A stretch of DNA of 64,000 nucleotides, taken from Dermatophagoides farinae. Taxonomy: Eukaryota > Arthropoda > Arachnida > Sarcoptiformes > Pyroglyphidae. This document shows, piece after piece, positions 34,001 to 47,700 of this stretch. The stretch spans positions 4,689,501 through 4,753,500 of the forward strand of contig NC_134681.1 of NCBI RefSeq assembly GCF_024713945.1. The letters are read 5' to 3'. Every line of letters starts with the position of its first letter. Position 1 is the stretch's first letter. The translations under genes were made by a program, and so were the position numbers. The notes beneath the pieces are model-generated. The model was not told where the DNA came from. It searched no databases and saw only the letters and a list, made by a program, of their open reading frames with translations.

Positions 34001-37000
34001 AAAACTTTTTATCTGCTGTGTACGAAGCAATAATCGTTGCGAATTTTTCATTCCATTTAATCGAGCTATACGAAGACTGGATGATGTTGACCAATACAAA
34101 AATCCATTGATCGAATCGATTGCTAGCTCTTGTGCATAGCTTATTATCGGCAATATTTCAATCTGAGATCCATCCATATTACAGCGACAAATCTAATGAT
34201 ATGAAAAATTTTTTTTGTTTCATTAATTTGATTGTTTTCACGATTAAAATTACCGTACCATTCGTTCTAATGGATTTGACCAATAAATTTTTGGTGCCAT
34301 CCATTCAACAGCAATTGAATGTGCATTACTTTTGTTGACAACAACATTTAGACTTGAATGTTCAACAGTAAGACTTCCATAATGCAAAATATGTTGATCA
34401 GTGTTTAGAACAACAGAATCTTTATAGACATGAACACCTGATAATAATGAAATTTAAATCATCTTTTTAAATTCTCATTCAAATATTTCATTCGCAATTA
34501 ACTTACCAGTAATATTGTTAACACCTAATGTATCCAATTTTGATTTAGGCAATAATTGTTGTTTGAATTTACCATCCAATTCAGTACGTATTAATAAACG
34601 ATCTTTAGTTGCAATCAAAGCATATGGTCTATTTGTCATCGATTCCATTGATGGTAATGTACGTCCAACAAATTTATTTGACCATGCACCATTTCCAGCC
34701 GATGTAAATGCCCGTACACGTATTTCATATCCAGTATCTGGTTGTAATTCAACAGCATCACATTGTGTTATATTATTAACTTTTGCTGTGTGAACCACTT
34801 GTGGATTATCTGATTCTTGAATAGCTACTTCATATCGCCATTGTTGCCATGCACCACGTCCACTTGTACCAAATAATGCTGGTTTTTGCCAACTAATTCT
34901 TGCAGATGTATCAAGAAATACTGCTTCCACAGCTTCAACAGGTGTTAAAGGCACTGGAATCGGTTGACTTTGTTGATCCATAATAGCTAATGATATTAAT
35001 TGTGATTCAGTAGTATAGGTATTATGATAATACATTTGTTCATCCATATGATATTCTTCCCAAGTAATATTTTCTGCTCGACTAAAATATAATCGTTGAT
35101 TATAGATGACCATATTATCCATACCAGCGAATGGACTAATATCCATACGATTAGCACCGGCAATAACGGCATTATCACGAATTGTTGTCTCATCATTACC
35201 ATCGATCGTTAAAGAATGAATGGAAGCCGTATGGGTCATTGGAAATAGTAGCCTATAATTTAGATAATTGATAGCGAATGTTGAGATCCACGAATCACTT
35301 TGATAGATGAGTTCAATTTTTGATCGCAATGCATTACTATTACTACTACCAGATCGAATCGAGCCATTTAAATGATATAGATCTAATCTATATATGGCTG
35401 TACGATTGAACATATTGGATTGAATCCAGAATAAATATCCATTATAAGGATCAACTTTGAAATCGATTGGTTTTTGATTAGGTTGAAATGAACTTATGTA
35501 AATTGATTCAACATTTTCACCATCTAGATTAGATCTCATTACACGATTTGCAGGTTCTTCAAGCCAATACAAACGATCATTCAGCCAATCAATGGATAGA
35601 TGACTAGGCTGATTACTTCCATTGATAATGCGTAAAACTTGATTAATAGAATTCTCTTTTAGCCATATTCGTCGTATGGTACCAGATGAATCGGCAACAA
35701 ATAAATATCGACGATTAACATGAACAGCCATACCGGTAATGTCACCATTTTCAACATAATCAGTTAAATGATAAAGAATTTCTTCATCAAGTAAAAAATC
35801 TACATTTCTTCTTGCAACTGATTTAGTGGATGCAAGATATAATTTATAATGCATATTTTCATTCATATCCAATTCATCATCAACACCATCATCATTGTTA
35901 TTTTTATTTGATTGATGTTCTGGTGTTGAAATTTGTCGCCAACATCGTATACCTTCACCAAAATTATTATGTGTAACAATCGATATAGTATAATTGGTAC
36001 CACTTTGTAAATCATTAAAAACATAACTATGAATGGCTAGATTACTTGTTCTAAATGGATCCCAATGTGTATGGATATCTTTCACAGTACGATGGCCATT
36101 ATTTTCATTATAAAGATATAAACTATAAGCAATAATTGGACCATTTGGAAATGCTGGTGCACGCCAATTAATCGATATCTGATTCGATGATATTGCCATA
36201 CAGCTAACTATAATACAGGCACTTTTAGGTACACCATATGGTAATGTAGTGAATGGTTCACTTGATTCCGATACAATTGATCCATGTAATGATGATGCTA
36301 TTATCCATTCAATACGAAATAGATAGCTTGTATAGGCATTCAATCCATTTATATGTAAAATATTTGTTCGATCACCATTATGATTATTATTACTACCGGT
36401 ATTGTCTATAAATGAACGAATACCGGCAACACCAATATACATCCATTGTGATGGTAGATTCTGATATTTCCATTGTACACGATAACTAATATTCACTTGT
36501 GAACGTATTGATTCCTGTAATGAATTCCATTCTATACGTAATGAATCATTTGTTAATGAATTCATTACTAAACGTGGTGGACGTAATGAACCATTTGTTT
36601 CAAGTAAAAGTTTAATATGATCAATATAAACTGTATGTGCATGATTACAACCAAGTGCACAATAATTGTCCTAATAATATAAAATGAAGATAAAAAAAAA
36701 ATTTCAATGAAGATTACAATCAAGGATGTGAATCCATTTCAAATGAATCGGTTAGAACTTACTTGATCGCCAAACCCATTTTCAATCATAATCGATGATT
36801 GTTGTCGTTGTTGTTGTTGCAGTTGTTGTGATACTTGCCATCTATTTTTATTTTCATTATAATAATCAACGCCACCACCACTGCTGCCGCCACCGCCGCC
36901 ACCGCCGCCACCGCGGCAAACTTGAAAACAAGCCGATGGTGATAGATGCCAATAGTGACAACCATTTTTGCACTTGAATTCATTATATAAAATTAGAAAT

Positions 37001-37290
37001 AGAGAGCGAGAGAGAGAGATCGGAATTATTTGATTTTTTTTCCTTCATTTTTTTTGATCATCATCATTATTTTTATTATTGAAAAAAAAATTGAATACCC
37101 AGACAGACAGACATATACAAAATGCTAATCTGATAATCAAATCTTATCCATAGTATTATGAATGAATGAAAACGAAAAAAATGATGGAAGAAAGTAAGCA
37201 AGAAAGGAAACAAAAATCAATTAATGCACCTCCAACGCACGCAAACAGAAAAAAAAATTATCAATATGGTACAATATGGACAAATAGACA

Positions 37291-37326
<36 letters not shown>

Positions 37327-38426
37327 ATACATCCGCATATTTATAAATAAATTATACTGGGTCCCTGAAAACAAACACACCTAGTTTTAACGAATCGTCA
37401 AACACAATGTCATGAATGAATGAATGAATGGATTTAGATTTTTTTAATAATCAAATCGTCATCATGATGATGATGATGATGATGAAGAAAATCATGAGAA
37501 AGCAATAATGATGAAAATGAAAATAGGGCTTGACTAGAGTTGTTGAGATCCGATTCGCGATCAAAATAATAGCCGTGAAAAAAAAAGAAGAAAGAAAGAC
37601 AAAAAAAAATGTAATGTAATTTGATGGAGCACCCCATCAACCTTTAACCTTATGGGCCTAACCTTTATCGCCTTTATGATATTATATTTGTGATTTTTTT
37701 TCCTATAATTTTTTTCATTTCATTTCATTGATTTTGATTTCTTTTGTTTTATTTCATTATTCTTATTATTATTATTATTATGGTTCATTATACGTCATTC
37801 GTGTGTGTGTGAAAAAAAAAATAAAATAAAATCAAAATGATACATACCAATCGTATTTTACATGAAGAATTACAGGCAATATCCAATTCATCTTGTACGT
37901 TCTATACATTATAAAAAAAGAAAGAGAAAAAAAAACCGGAAACATTAAATGATTGAAAAAAAAATCAACTTATTAATGATCAATCTATGAAATTTCTTTT
38001 TTGTCAATGAATTTTTATTTTTCTAATTTTTTTTTTTTATTTTTTTTTTTTGACAAAAAATATCATGAATTTCAACATCAATATCATCTCATTGTAAAGA
38101 TTGTGTTGATGTTGAATATTGTCTTCAAGTGTATCATATATCCATTGATAATGGTAATTATGGTGATTTTATCGAATCTATCCCTGTGTGTGTGTGCGTG
38201 TTTTATGCAAATTTTCTGTTTAATTTTTTCTTTTTTTTTGATCAAGAAAAAAAATGACCAGAAATTTATTTTATTTTTTTTTTGTTATTTTTCAAAATTC
38301 CACTTAGTCAGGCAATCTGGAAATTTATTTTTTTATGGACAAATGATTTTTCTGTGTGTGAGTGCGGGTGTCATCATCAAACGAATTAGTCATTAATCAG
38401 TCGGGAATTTTTCTTTTTTTTCGGTA

Positions 38427-38460
<34 letters not shown>

Positions 38461-39618
38461 GACAGAGAGAGAAAAAAAAACAGAAAAATATTTCTACTTC
38501 GTATATCTGGTCTGGTGTTTTCTATTTGGCTTCAGAATAAATCAGTAAATCTGTCAACAAAATAAATTAGTCTGCCATGCAGTTTTTTAGTGTTTTAGTA
38601 ATACGATATCTTTTTTTCCCCCCATTTCGTCTTCTTTTTTTCACAACAAATCAAATGATTGATTGATTAATGTAAAAAATCAAAAAAAAAATCAATAATC
38701 AATCACATTCATTTGATCAATATTTTTTTCGATATATGTGTAATTGAAAAATACATCATCAACAACAACAACAACAACATTAATAATGATTTTGACAATC
38801 TAATATGGTCATACAATTAGTGTGAAATAAACAGGAAATCTTCAATCTCATACAATCAAATTTTTGTCGAATTTGTTTGTTTGTTCGTTTGTTTTGTTTT
38901 GTATTGAACTTTATTCTGATCAGGTCATGATGATTGTATTAGAATGAAAAACTTGTGTTTACTAAATTTTCAATGATAAATATAGATCAATTTATCCATT
39001 CATGTGTATGATGGTTTCAATTCAATTCAATTCCAAAAAAAAAATGTAGGATACTTGTTTATTATTTTTCCTTGACACAGAAAACAAAAATTGATCAAAA
39101 TTAACAATAATTGTCACTTATTTAATTAAATTTATCCGGTTTTTATTTTCGTTTTATTGATAATTCAATAATTGTGGAACAAAATCATCATCATCATCAT
39201 CATTAACAACAACAAATGGCAAATGACAAATGACCATTCTTGATTTTTTTTCAAGGAAAAAACTTTTCATTATTGTGAAACATTCATTCACATTTGATTC
39301 AAGATTTATTGGATTGTTGTTTTTTATTTATTCTCACTGCTATACATACAAACAAATAAGTAAAACAAACAAACGGAAAAAAAGAATCGGCAATCATCAT
39401 TTTATTTATATATGACCATTATCATCATCATCATGATCATCATGATCATGATGAACTTATAATGGTGAATTGAATATATACTGTTGAATGGTTAAATAAG
39501 TGAAACAAAATGAAGAAATTTTTGACGAAAAAAAAAATATATATAAAAAACAAAGGTGCGGCCAGTTTTGTTTCTGATTTTTTTTTTATTTTTTTTGGTG
39601 CCAAATACCATTCGAAAA

Positions 39619-39661
<43 letters not shown>

Positions 39662-42312
39662 GTGAGAGATTCACAGTGACGAACAAAACACACATACAAA
39701 TATTCAATTCATTGATTGTGTATATATACAATTTATTTGATCACACAAAATGAAGATGATGATGATGATGAAGAGACAAAGTTTCCAGAGAGTATACAAA
39801 ATTTTGAGGTACTGATGATGAAGGTGAATTAGTGTGAAAAAATAGTATGTGTGTGTGTGTGTTTGGTCATCCATCCGGTACGCTCCCTAAATAATCATCA
39901 TCATCATGGCAAATATTAGTTCGAAAATTCCCCTCTCTCTCTCCAAAAAAAAACAATACAATACATATGGCAATTTGAAATAAAAGGTCAAAGTTCATAT
40001 CATTGTAGACAACGACAACATCATCATCATCATTATGATGAGAAAATAACAGTCGATATTTGATATTTTTTTTAGTGTTATATGATTGGGTGTGATATGT
40101 ATATTTTTTTTCATTCATTCATTTTGTTTGATGAAAATGAGATAAAATTATCATCATTTGTCCAATAATTTATATTTTATTTTGACAAATTATACAAATT
40201 ATTTGTTTTTAACACTTTTTTTTCTGCAAAGATATATGATGGGTTTGGGTTTGGTTTTTTGTTGTTGTTGTTGTTGTTGTTTTTGGTCTTCATTTGACAG
40301 TTTGTTTGTGTATGAATGGAGACAACAACCCTTCTAATATCATCGTTATCATTGGAGATAAACGACAAAAAAAACCATGGAAAAAAGAAATTCAACCAGT
40401 TGTGTGTAGTTTTTATAAATTCTAATTTTAACTAGAATTTTAATTGAATCAAGAGAAATATTTTTTTTCCATTTTTTTTCACAAACAAAATTTTTCCCCG
40501 GATGATGATGATGGTATTTATTTTTTTTGTTGTTGTTGTTGTTATTGTTGGCATCTCTAATCATCATAGGCATTGACCCATGACCAATTCAAGTGAAACT
40601 TGATTGGAAATTGGTAGGTGCAACCTGTTGCTGTTGTTCAAACAGATGGATTCACACACACACAGACCTAGGTGAATGAAACAAAAAAAAAAAAAATTCA
40701 AAGCTCACGTACATCATCATCGTAATATTCCTTTCTTTTTCATTTATTTTATTTTGCTACCGCTGCTGACCGGATGTGATGATGACAGAGTTGATTATTA
40801 TTGTCATCATTAATAATGAAAAAATACGTAAAACATTCAATTCCCAATATAAGATGAGGACCAATGAAAGAGAGAGAGAGAGAGCGAGATTTTATTTTCA
40901 TTCATAAATGCGCGTGTTTCTATCTTTTATTCATTCAAAAATCATGGCCATAAAGGGTAGTTTGTCCTGGCCTTTATACAGGTTTTGGTACTCATCATCA
41001 TACTAATACCCAAAACCAAAGAAACGTAAACGTAGAAAAAATAAAATAAAAAAAATTTAAATTCAATCGAGCGCAACATAACGACTTGATGGTGGTGGTG
41101 GTGAATGAAATGATTGTTGGTTTCTGTTTGGTCAAAAAACACACAACGGAGAGGAAAAAAAAACTCCTAGACACGTATAGTTTTTTTTCAAGTCAAAATC
41201 AAGTCGTAGTTTTTTTTCTCAATGAATGAAAATGGAAATAGTAATCATATGAATGAATTTGGTTATGGTTTCAACTATATACTTTCGTTGGTGATTCACT
41301 AATTTCACTAGCGTGAGAACAATTTTTTTTACACTTTTTCTTCAAAAAAAAAAAAAAAAAAACATCAAGTGTGTGTAAAAGATGATCATTCCATACCATA
41401 TGAACCAGATTTAATTTTTTTTTTACTACAAAAGTTTCATTTGTTCCAGAAATTTTCTGGATAGTAGATGGAGAAAAACGGAAAAAACCTGGGTTTGTCT
41501 TGGAATCATATCGACAGACACTCACTCACACACACACACACACACCTTCAAATTGTAAATCATATGTAGTAAAAATTTTTGGGAAAAAAAAACTGAACGT
41601 CTGTTCAATGTAACACACACACACACACACACACAACTGTTTCATAGACTTGAGAAAAAAAAATAGATACCGGTCCACTAACTTATTTTGTTGAATATAA
41701 GCAACAGACAAGGTATGTGTGTGTGTCTTTGTGATTTTAAGGTAAAATAAAATAAAGACTAGGACCTTGTTTTTTTTAAACACGAAGGTCTTTGATTATC
41801 GTTTTACAAGTGATTATGATGATGATGATGATGATGATGATAATTGTGACGGTGGTGAGAATGGGAAAGACAAAAATCAATCCAGCTGTTCTTTTTTTTT
41901 TCTTTAACAGAAAATCACTAGATCACTATGCATTTCCGATTGAAATCTTTTTTTTTGTCTTGTGTTTGTGTGAATGTTTTTGTGTATGTTTTAAACACAT
42001 GACATGAATTTTAATTTTGAATTTTTTTTTTGCTTGAGACTAAATTAATGAATGGTAGGGATGATGAATTAAAAAAAAAAAATTTTAATTGAAACTTACC
42101 ATACGATGTGGACAATCCTGTTGACATCGACTAATCACATCATGATCGATATTTGTTGTTGTTGTTGTTGTTGTTGCTGATAATGACAAATGTTGATCAA
42201 TATTGATCAACAGAATTATCAGAATAATTAAGACTAGTGATGATGATGATGATGATGATGATAGGTGAACTATAACACTATGGTTAAATTTTATTAGTCC
42301 ATCGATGGACAT
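28079..42312 (-). CDS. sev: Sevenless/ROS1-type receptor tyrosine kinase
   Basis: Receptor tyrosine kinase of the Sevenless/ROS1 family. Eight exons, 42312-42100, 37901-37848, 36972-36763, 36670-34507, 34437-34259, 34192-29312, 29233-29094 and 29015-28079, give about 2,925 residues with every junction in phase. Exon 1 encodes a signal or anchor segment (SLVLIILIILLINI). Exons 1-3 hold the family's Cys-rich N-terminus (CQQDCPHRM, CNSSCKIRL, CKNGCHYWH, CFQVC). Fibronectin type III repeats then alternate with three YWTD-type propellers (LSIDWLNDRLYWLEE; IYWSNPLERM joined to ICRCNMDGS). A transmembrane helix lies near 2273-2297. The kinase at about 2358-2640 has LGKGAFGEV, VAVKVL, HRDLAARN, IADFGLTRG, the activation-loop tyrosine pair NYYRKEGG, and SDVWSY across a splice. 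The tail of about 285 residues is Gln/Ser/Thr/His-rich. In flies Sev binds Boss and signals through Ras; the ligand here is unknown. Confidence 0.9.
36975..37847 (-). repeat. sev intron 2 with CA microsatellite
   Basis: Intron of about 870 bp between the second and third coding exons. It includes a perfect CA run at 37292-37321, a GAGA run near 37003-37018 and an ATG repeat near 37464-37483. No exon-like sequence was seen. Confidence 0.6.
38429..38459. repeat. TG microsatellite, about 15 units
   Basis: Uninterrupted TG dinucleotide run inside sev intron 1. Confidence 0.9.
39627..39656. repeat. CA microsatellite, 15 units
   Basis: Uninterrupted AC/CA run inside sev intron 1, preceded by an interrupted ACACAT unit. 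Confidence 0.9.
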
Positions 42313-44753
42313 TGTTGATAGTGGTGTGAGAATTTGTGAGATAAATTTTTCTCGTTTGTTTACTTATTTCCAATATATGATGTGGATTTTGATGATGAAT
42401 AATTTTTTTGTTTTTAAAATTGAGGTGTTTTTTTCACATTTTTCTTATAGTTGTTGTTGTTTATTTATTTTTTTATTTTTTTCGTTTTAACTCTCGTAGA
42501 ATGAACACAACAGAAAACAAAACAAATCGAAACAACAACAACAACAACAACAACAACAAAAAAATTTCAATTTTCAATTTTTTTTTCACACAAAATCTAT
42601 AATCATCTGAATAATAATAAATCTGAATTGTTTTCTGTTATGTTAAAATGATGAAAATATTTATTTCTTTTAATATTTTGAATGCATTTTGGTCATTGCA
42701 TATCTATGCATAAAATATTGATTATGATGATTGACGATAACGAAAAAAAAAAAAATAGAAATGGAAATCAATATGAAAAACCAGAGAAAGAAGAAATAGT
42801 TCAAGCCATTTTTTTTTTCATTCTCTTCTCGATTGCATTGATCAATATGATACGATATAGTACAAATATTGATGATAATTATAATGAATATTTTTGTTGT
42901 CGTTGTTGATGTTGAAATCATGGAAAACAACAAATCAAATCCATACGCACACACACAAAGAAAGATGCGAATATCGACAATCAAATATCATTTGATGATG
43001 ATGATGATGATGATGATATGCATAAGTAAAACAACAATATTGTGTATGCATATGGATTTTCAGATGAAACAAATGAAAAAAAAATGTCAAATAAAAATGC
43101 CAATATAATGTATTAGTAGTAGTAGTAGTAGTGATAGTTTATTTCGATTTTTTTTTCATTGATTTCGGTCAATTTTTTCTTTTTTTTTTTGATCTTCGAT
43201 TATTTCGTATCAATCGATATTAATATATTTTATCGACTATATTGATATCGGTGGAAAAAAATATGATGATTGAAATGAATATTTTCTAGGATTTTATTTC
43301 ATTTGTTTGGTTTTGTTTTTATTTTTATTTTTATTTTTACCGAATGATTTTGTTGATGGAAAATATTTGGCGCCAATCGTAGATTGGCGAGTGTGTGTGT
43401 CTGGATTTAGTTTGAATGAAAATTTTTATTCAAAATCCAAGATGATAATAATGTTTATCAATTTTTTTTTCTACATAGCAATGTTTAAATAAGATGCGGA
43501 AAAATAAATCCGATACAATTATCCAATTTCAGAAAACATTCACACACACACACACAAAAAAAATACACTTAAAAACACTTGAATGTGGCAAATTTTAATC
43601 TAGTAGAAATTTTATTTATCGATTGATTGATTGATTGATTGATTGAATATGATCTAGTTTCAATTTGATTGAATAATTAAAGCAAGTGAAAAAACAAAAA
43701 CAATAAAAAAAAACGCAAAGATAACAAATGGTTTAAAAAAATGTTTTGAACGATTCGTATTTTTTTTTTGTTCATTTAAAAAAAACTATTCAAATCTATG
43801 GATGATGTTGACGGTACGTTGTTCAAATGTTCAATGATTATATGAATGAATTTGAATGATCGTACGAGAGAGAGAGAGTAAAGAAAATTTCCGCTGTAAA
43901 AGCTTGTCCTACTACCCACTTGGGGTAATAGTAAACACACAAATAAACACAAACACAAACACACACACACACACAAAACTAAGCAAGGTCGAATTGACTG
44001 AATTAACTATTTTTTTTATCTATAGTTTCTACTACTGCTATAAAGGCCGAGGTCAATCTTGGCCGCCGAATCTCTCTCTCTTTCTCTTTCACTTATTCTC
44101 TCGATAACCTGACTGTGATTTAGTACAAGTCCCATAGATTGTCAGATGTATTAATAATATTTGTATGAAGATCAAAGACAAAATATATGCAGCTGGTGCG
44201 TAACGTAAGAAATTAAATTGAATAGGTAAGCGGGTAAGATTTGGATAAATAAAAAATAGAAAAAGAAATAAACACCAAAAGACAAAGAAAAAGGATAAAT
44301 TTCATTGGCTAATTTCATTACCATCATCCATTAGCATTGATCATATTGAAAACTTCTAGATCCAGATGGTCATCATGTCATTTTTGTGTGATTGTGAAAT
44401 TTTTGAACATTGACCAATATATACATTGTGATTATGTTGAATTTATAATGTTTTTTTTATGAAAAAAAAATTGTTCAATTTTTTTTCAAATTCTTCAAAT
44501 TCTGCCATCTAGTGTCTTTAGCGAGAATTGTTGAGTCATAAAAATTTGTTTTGGATTATATAATCGTGGCAATGAATGTGTGATTGTCGCTCAATATTTT
44601 CATTTACCTCAAATGGACAACTCCCTTTTTTTTAACAACAAAACATTGTTGTTAGATTGTTGTTAAATTTGTTTTCTTTTCTTCATTCAAATTTATTTTT
44701 ATATATGAAAAATAATTTGTGAAAAATAGAATAAATTCTATTGATTATTAATT
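42313..44753. promoter_or_regulatory. Divergent interval between sev and Sec8
   Basis: About 2.4 kb between two head-to-head start codons. It holds CA runs near 42945-42957, 43541-43554 and 43952-43974, a GATT repeat near 43620-43645, AAC repeats near 42533-42558, TAG repeats near 43112-43132 and CT-rich sequence near 44071-44101. A CTCF-like motif lies at 44503-44516. Short open frames in it are shadows of repeats. Each gene's promoter should lie at its own end. Confidence 0.45.
44503..44516 (-). promoter_or_regulatory. CTCF-like motif
   Basis: On the minus strand the sequence reads ACACTAGATGGCAG, which fits the known CTCF core CCASYAGRKGGCR at every position except the first. CTCF is conserved in most bilaterians including arthropods. 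The site stands about 240 bp before the Sec8 start codon, in the space between two divergently transcribed genes, where an insulator would be sensible. This is a motif match only. Confidence 0.35.
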
Positions 44754-47700
44754 ATGGCCGAACCTGCACCAATCCGTCCTCAAAGGATAATTCGAGCCAA
44801 TCGTGAAATAACGGTATGTTTTGAATTTTCATTTCTATTTTTGCCATTTTAATTTTTTTTTCTCCATCATTATCTGATGTTCAAAGGGTGGTCTACTTAT
44901 GTCAGTCATACGATCATTAACAACATCGCGTGATTCGGCCGATCGTGATCGTGAACGTTTAGAATTGGAAAAAGGATTTCAACAATGTGATGCAAAATTA
45001 AATGAATTAATTAGCCAACATGGTAATGATCTTTATAAGGTGATGACCATATTCTCTACGATTCTTACGAATTTAAGCCGAGCAAAAGAACGTTTAATTG
45101 ATACACGTGATAAGTTATTGAATTGTCAAAAACTTTTACATTGTAAACGTGAAGAATTGAAAAAACTTTGGCTAGAAATTATTGAAAATCGTGCCGTATT
45201 CAATCTATTGGAACGTATTGAACGTGTAAGCGCCTTACCAAGACAAGTTGAATCATATGCCGATAAGAAACATTATCTACATGCTGGAAAATGTTGTGTA
45301 GATGGATTACGGCAATTAGGATGTTCAGAATCATCACCATGTTTATCATCGGTTGGTGAACTAGATCCATCATCAACAACAACAAATGGATTTCAAAGTC
45401 CATCATCTGCAATGGGTAATAATCAATTTGATTTTTCATTGGGCAAAATTGAAGCTTTGACCGAAGTACGTCAAGAATTGTTAACAAAAAAAGAAATGTT
45501 ATTCGATAAATGTATAGAAGAATTACATCGACATTTATATTCAATTACCACTGAAAATGTAAGAAAACAATTTCAAAATGAACAACAACAACGACAGATA
45601 CGTGAAACATCGAATTCAAATCAGAACCATAAACCATCAGTTATTTATGATAATCTTCGTTTATATGAAAATCAGATGATAAAAAGTATGTTAATTTCTT
45701 TTTTATTTTTATTTATCTCTAACTTGAATTTCAACCATAGCTGATCAACAACAACAATCACAATCAACGGCCATCCAAGATGAGAATGATTTTGATGCAT
45801 ATCCGGAAGAGGATAGCAGGCAATTTATTTCAATGTTAACTAAATGTATTGGCTTATTGAACAAAATACCCGACGCTGTTAAAATTATCAAAGAACGTTT
45901 CGATGAAGAATTCGTTAATGTTGTTATTCGTACAGCACAAGATATATTGATTTCCAATCAAAATGATTCTATCGTTGACAGTTTAGCTGCTGCTAATAAT
46001 ACCGATTCAATGTCATTGATGGATCTTGATGCCGATGGTATACCTGATGTATCATCGATGGCAGTTGTTAACTCAACGCCAACACCGAATACTGGCCAAG
46101 ATTTAGTCGTATTAACGTGTACACGATTATTGGGTTATCGTTATAATGGATTTAGCCATTTACAATCATCTGCCAATGATCGTTCCTACAATCAATTGCA
46201 ATGGCCACGAACATCACTTCAATTACGACAATTGTTTGATATGTTGATCCAGCAATTCTATCACATTATGGAATTACACGACACAGTCATTCTTATTAAT
46301 CTTAAACGTATTGATTCTGCACTTCATTTGGCTGCTATGGCTGACAATATGACCATTCAAGATCCGAATGATGTTGATTCAAATTCAATGGCCGTCAATA
46401 CGGCTTTTTATTCGTCGATAGATATTTGGTCTAAGATACAATTGCTTATCCAACAATTATTAGATTATTATTTAGATATTTCGCAAATTTCCGGTCAAGC
46501 TTCATCTACAGGTCCCATTGGTGGTGCTATGAATTATAATCTTGTATCATCATTATTGCCATCTGCTGCCGTCAACATGTTATTCGGATTAAATAGTGCA
46601 GGAACAACAACTTCTGTTACTAGTAGTGGTCCAGTTGGTTCTGGATGCCCTGATAATTTATCTTGTTTTTTTATAAAACGACGTCCAATGGTTGTTGCTG
46701 GTGCCATGAATGCTGTAATGATGATGTCAAAAAATACTTCAAATTTCTCTAATACAGCCGCTGCTAGTGGTTCTGGTGGTCAAACAACAGGCACTATGGA
46801 TCAATCTGATTCTGGAACTGGTCAATCTACTAATGTTATTAGCACTGTGAGTAGTGGAACCATGTCCAATCAATCTGGAACATTACAACCCGTATCTTCT
46901 GGACACAATCTTCTTCATTCATTTTCCCAAAGCCATTGGCGATCAAATCAATCAAATTTATTTAAATTTGATCATTCTACTCAGGCAATATCGTGGAATA
47001 GTTTTCTTCAACAACAACAACGTCAATCGGAAACCACAAACGCAGATCAACAAGGTGAAAATATCTCAACAAATACTGACCAAACCGATTCGGATAATAA
47101 ATCGGCCAATCAACAACAGCAAACATCGGCAGTAAATAATAATATTAATCATCGTTTATTTGATTCGCTTCGATCAATTTGTCACCAGAGTCCAGATAAT
47201 CTAGTTCTTCTTCATGATACCCTACTGGAACATGTACATAAATGCCCATTGACTACAGCATCTAACAATAATACTGATTCAGGAAATTCAAAACAGCAAC
47301 AGATTAATATATTACATTCATATTTAATGTCCAGTTCCGAGAAATTTACACGACACATCAATACACAATTGGATGCAATGTTGGAACAGGCGCAAAAAAG
47401 TCTTGAATCCGGTGTGACCATTTTACTACAACAACCTGTTAGCCAAACAGATCAATCATCAAATGCACAACGATCAAAACAATCACCACAGAATAAGGAT
47501 AAAATTTCTGGATCATCTGATTCTAGTGATCAACAATCACCGATGACACCATCTGGACCAACAATCACTATCGGTCCTGGACATAATGTAACGTTGCTTT
47601 TATTAGAATCAGCTGTATTGGTCGATGTAGCGGTTCATGATTTAAGCATGTTAATGGGGACTATGACTGAATATCGTCAACATTATCTGGGCTACATTTG

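Larger units (their letters stand above)
37902..42099 (-). other. sev intron 1, 4.2 kb, repeat-rich
   Basis: Separates the signal-peptide exon from the 54-base second exon. It contains a TG run at 38429-38459, a CA run at 39627-39656, further CA/GT tracts near 39848-39862, 41528-41544 and 41613-41634, and ATG repeats near 41817-41841. Open frames inside are translations of these repeats. A long first intron is a usual place for enhancers, but no specific site was identified. Confidence 0.5.

Noticed and set aside
42085-42099. Three extra codons after CPHRM in sev exon 1
   Set aside because: They run into a GTAAGT donor. Splicing at 42100 joins in phase to the next Cys-rich exon.
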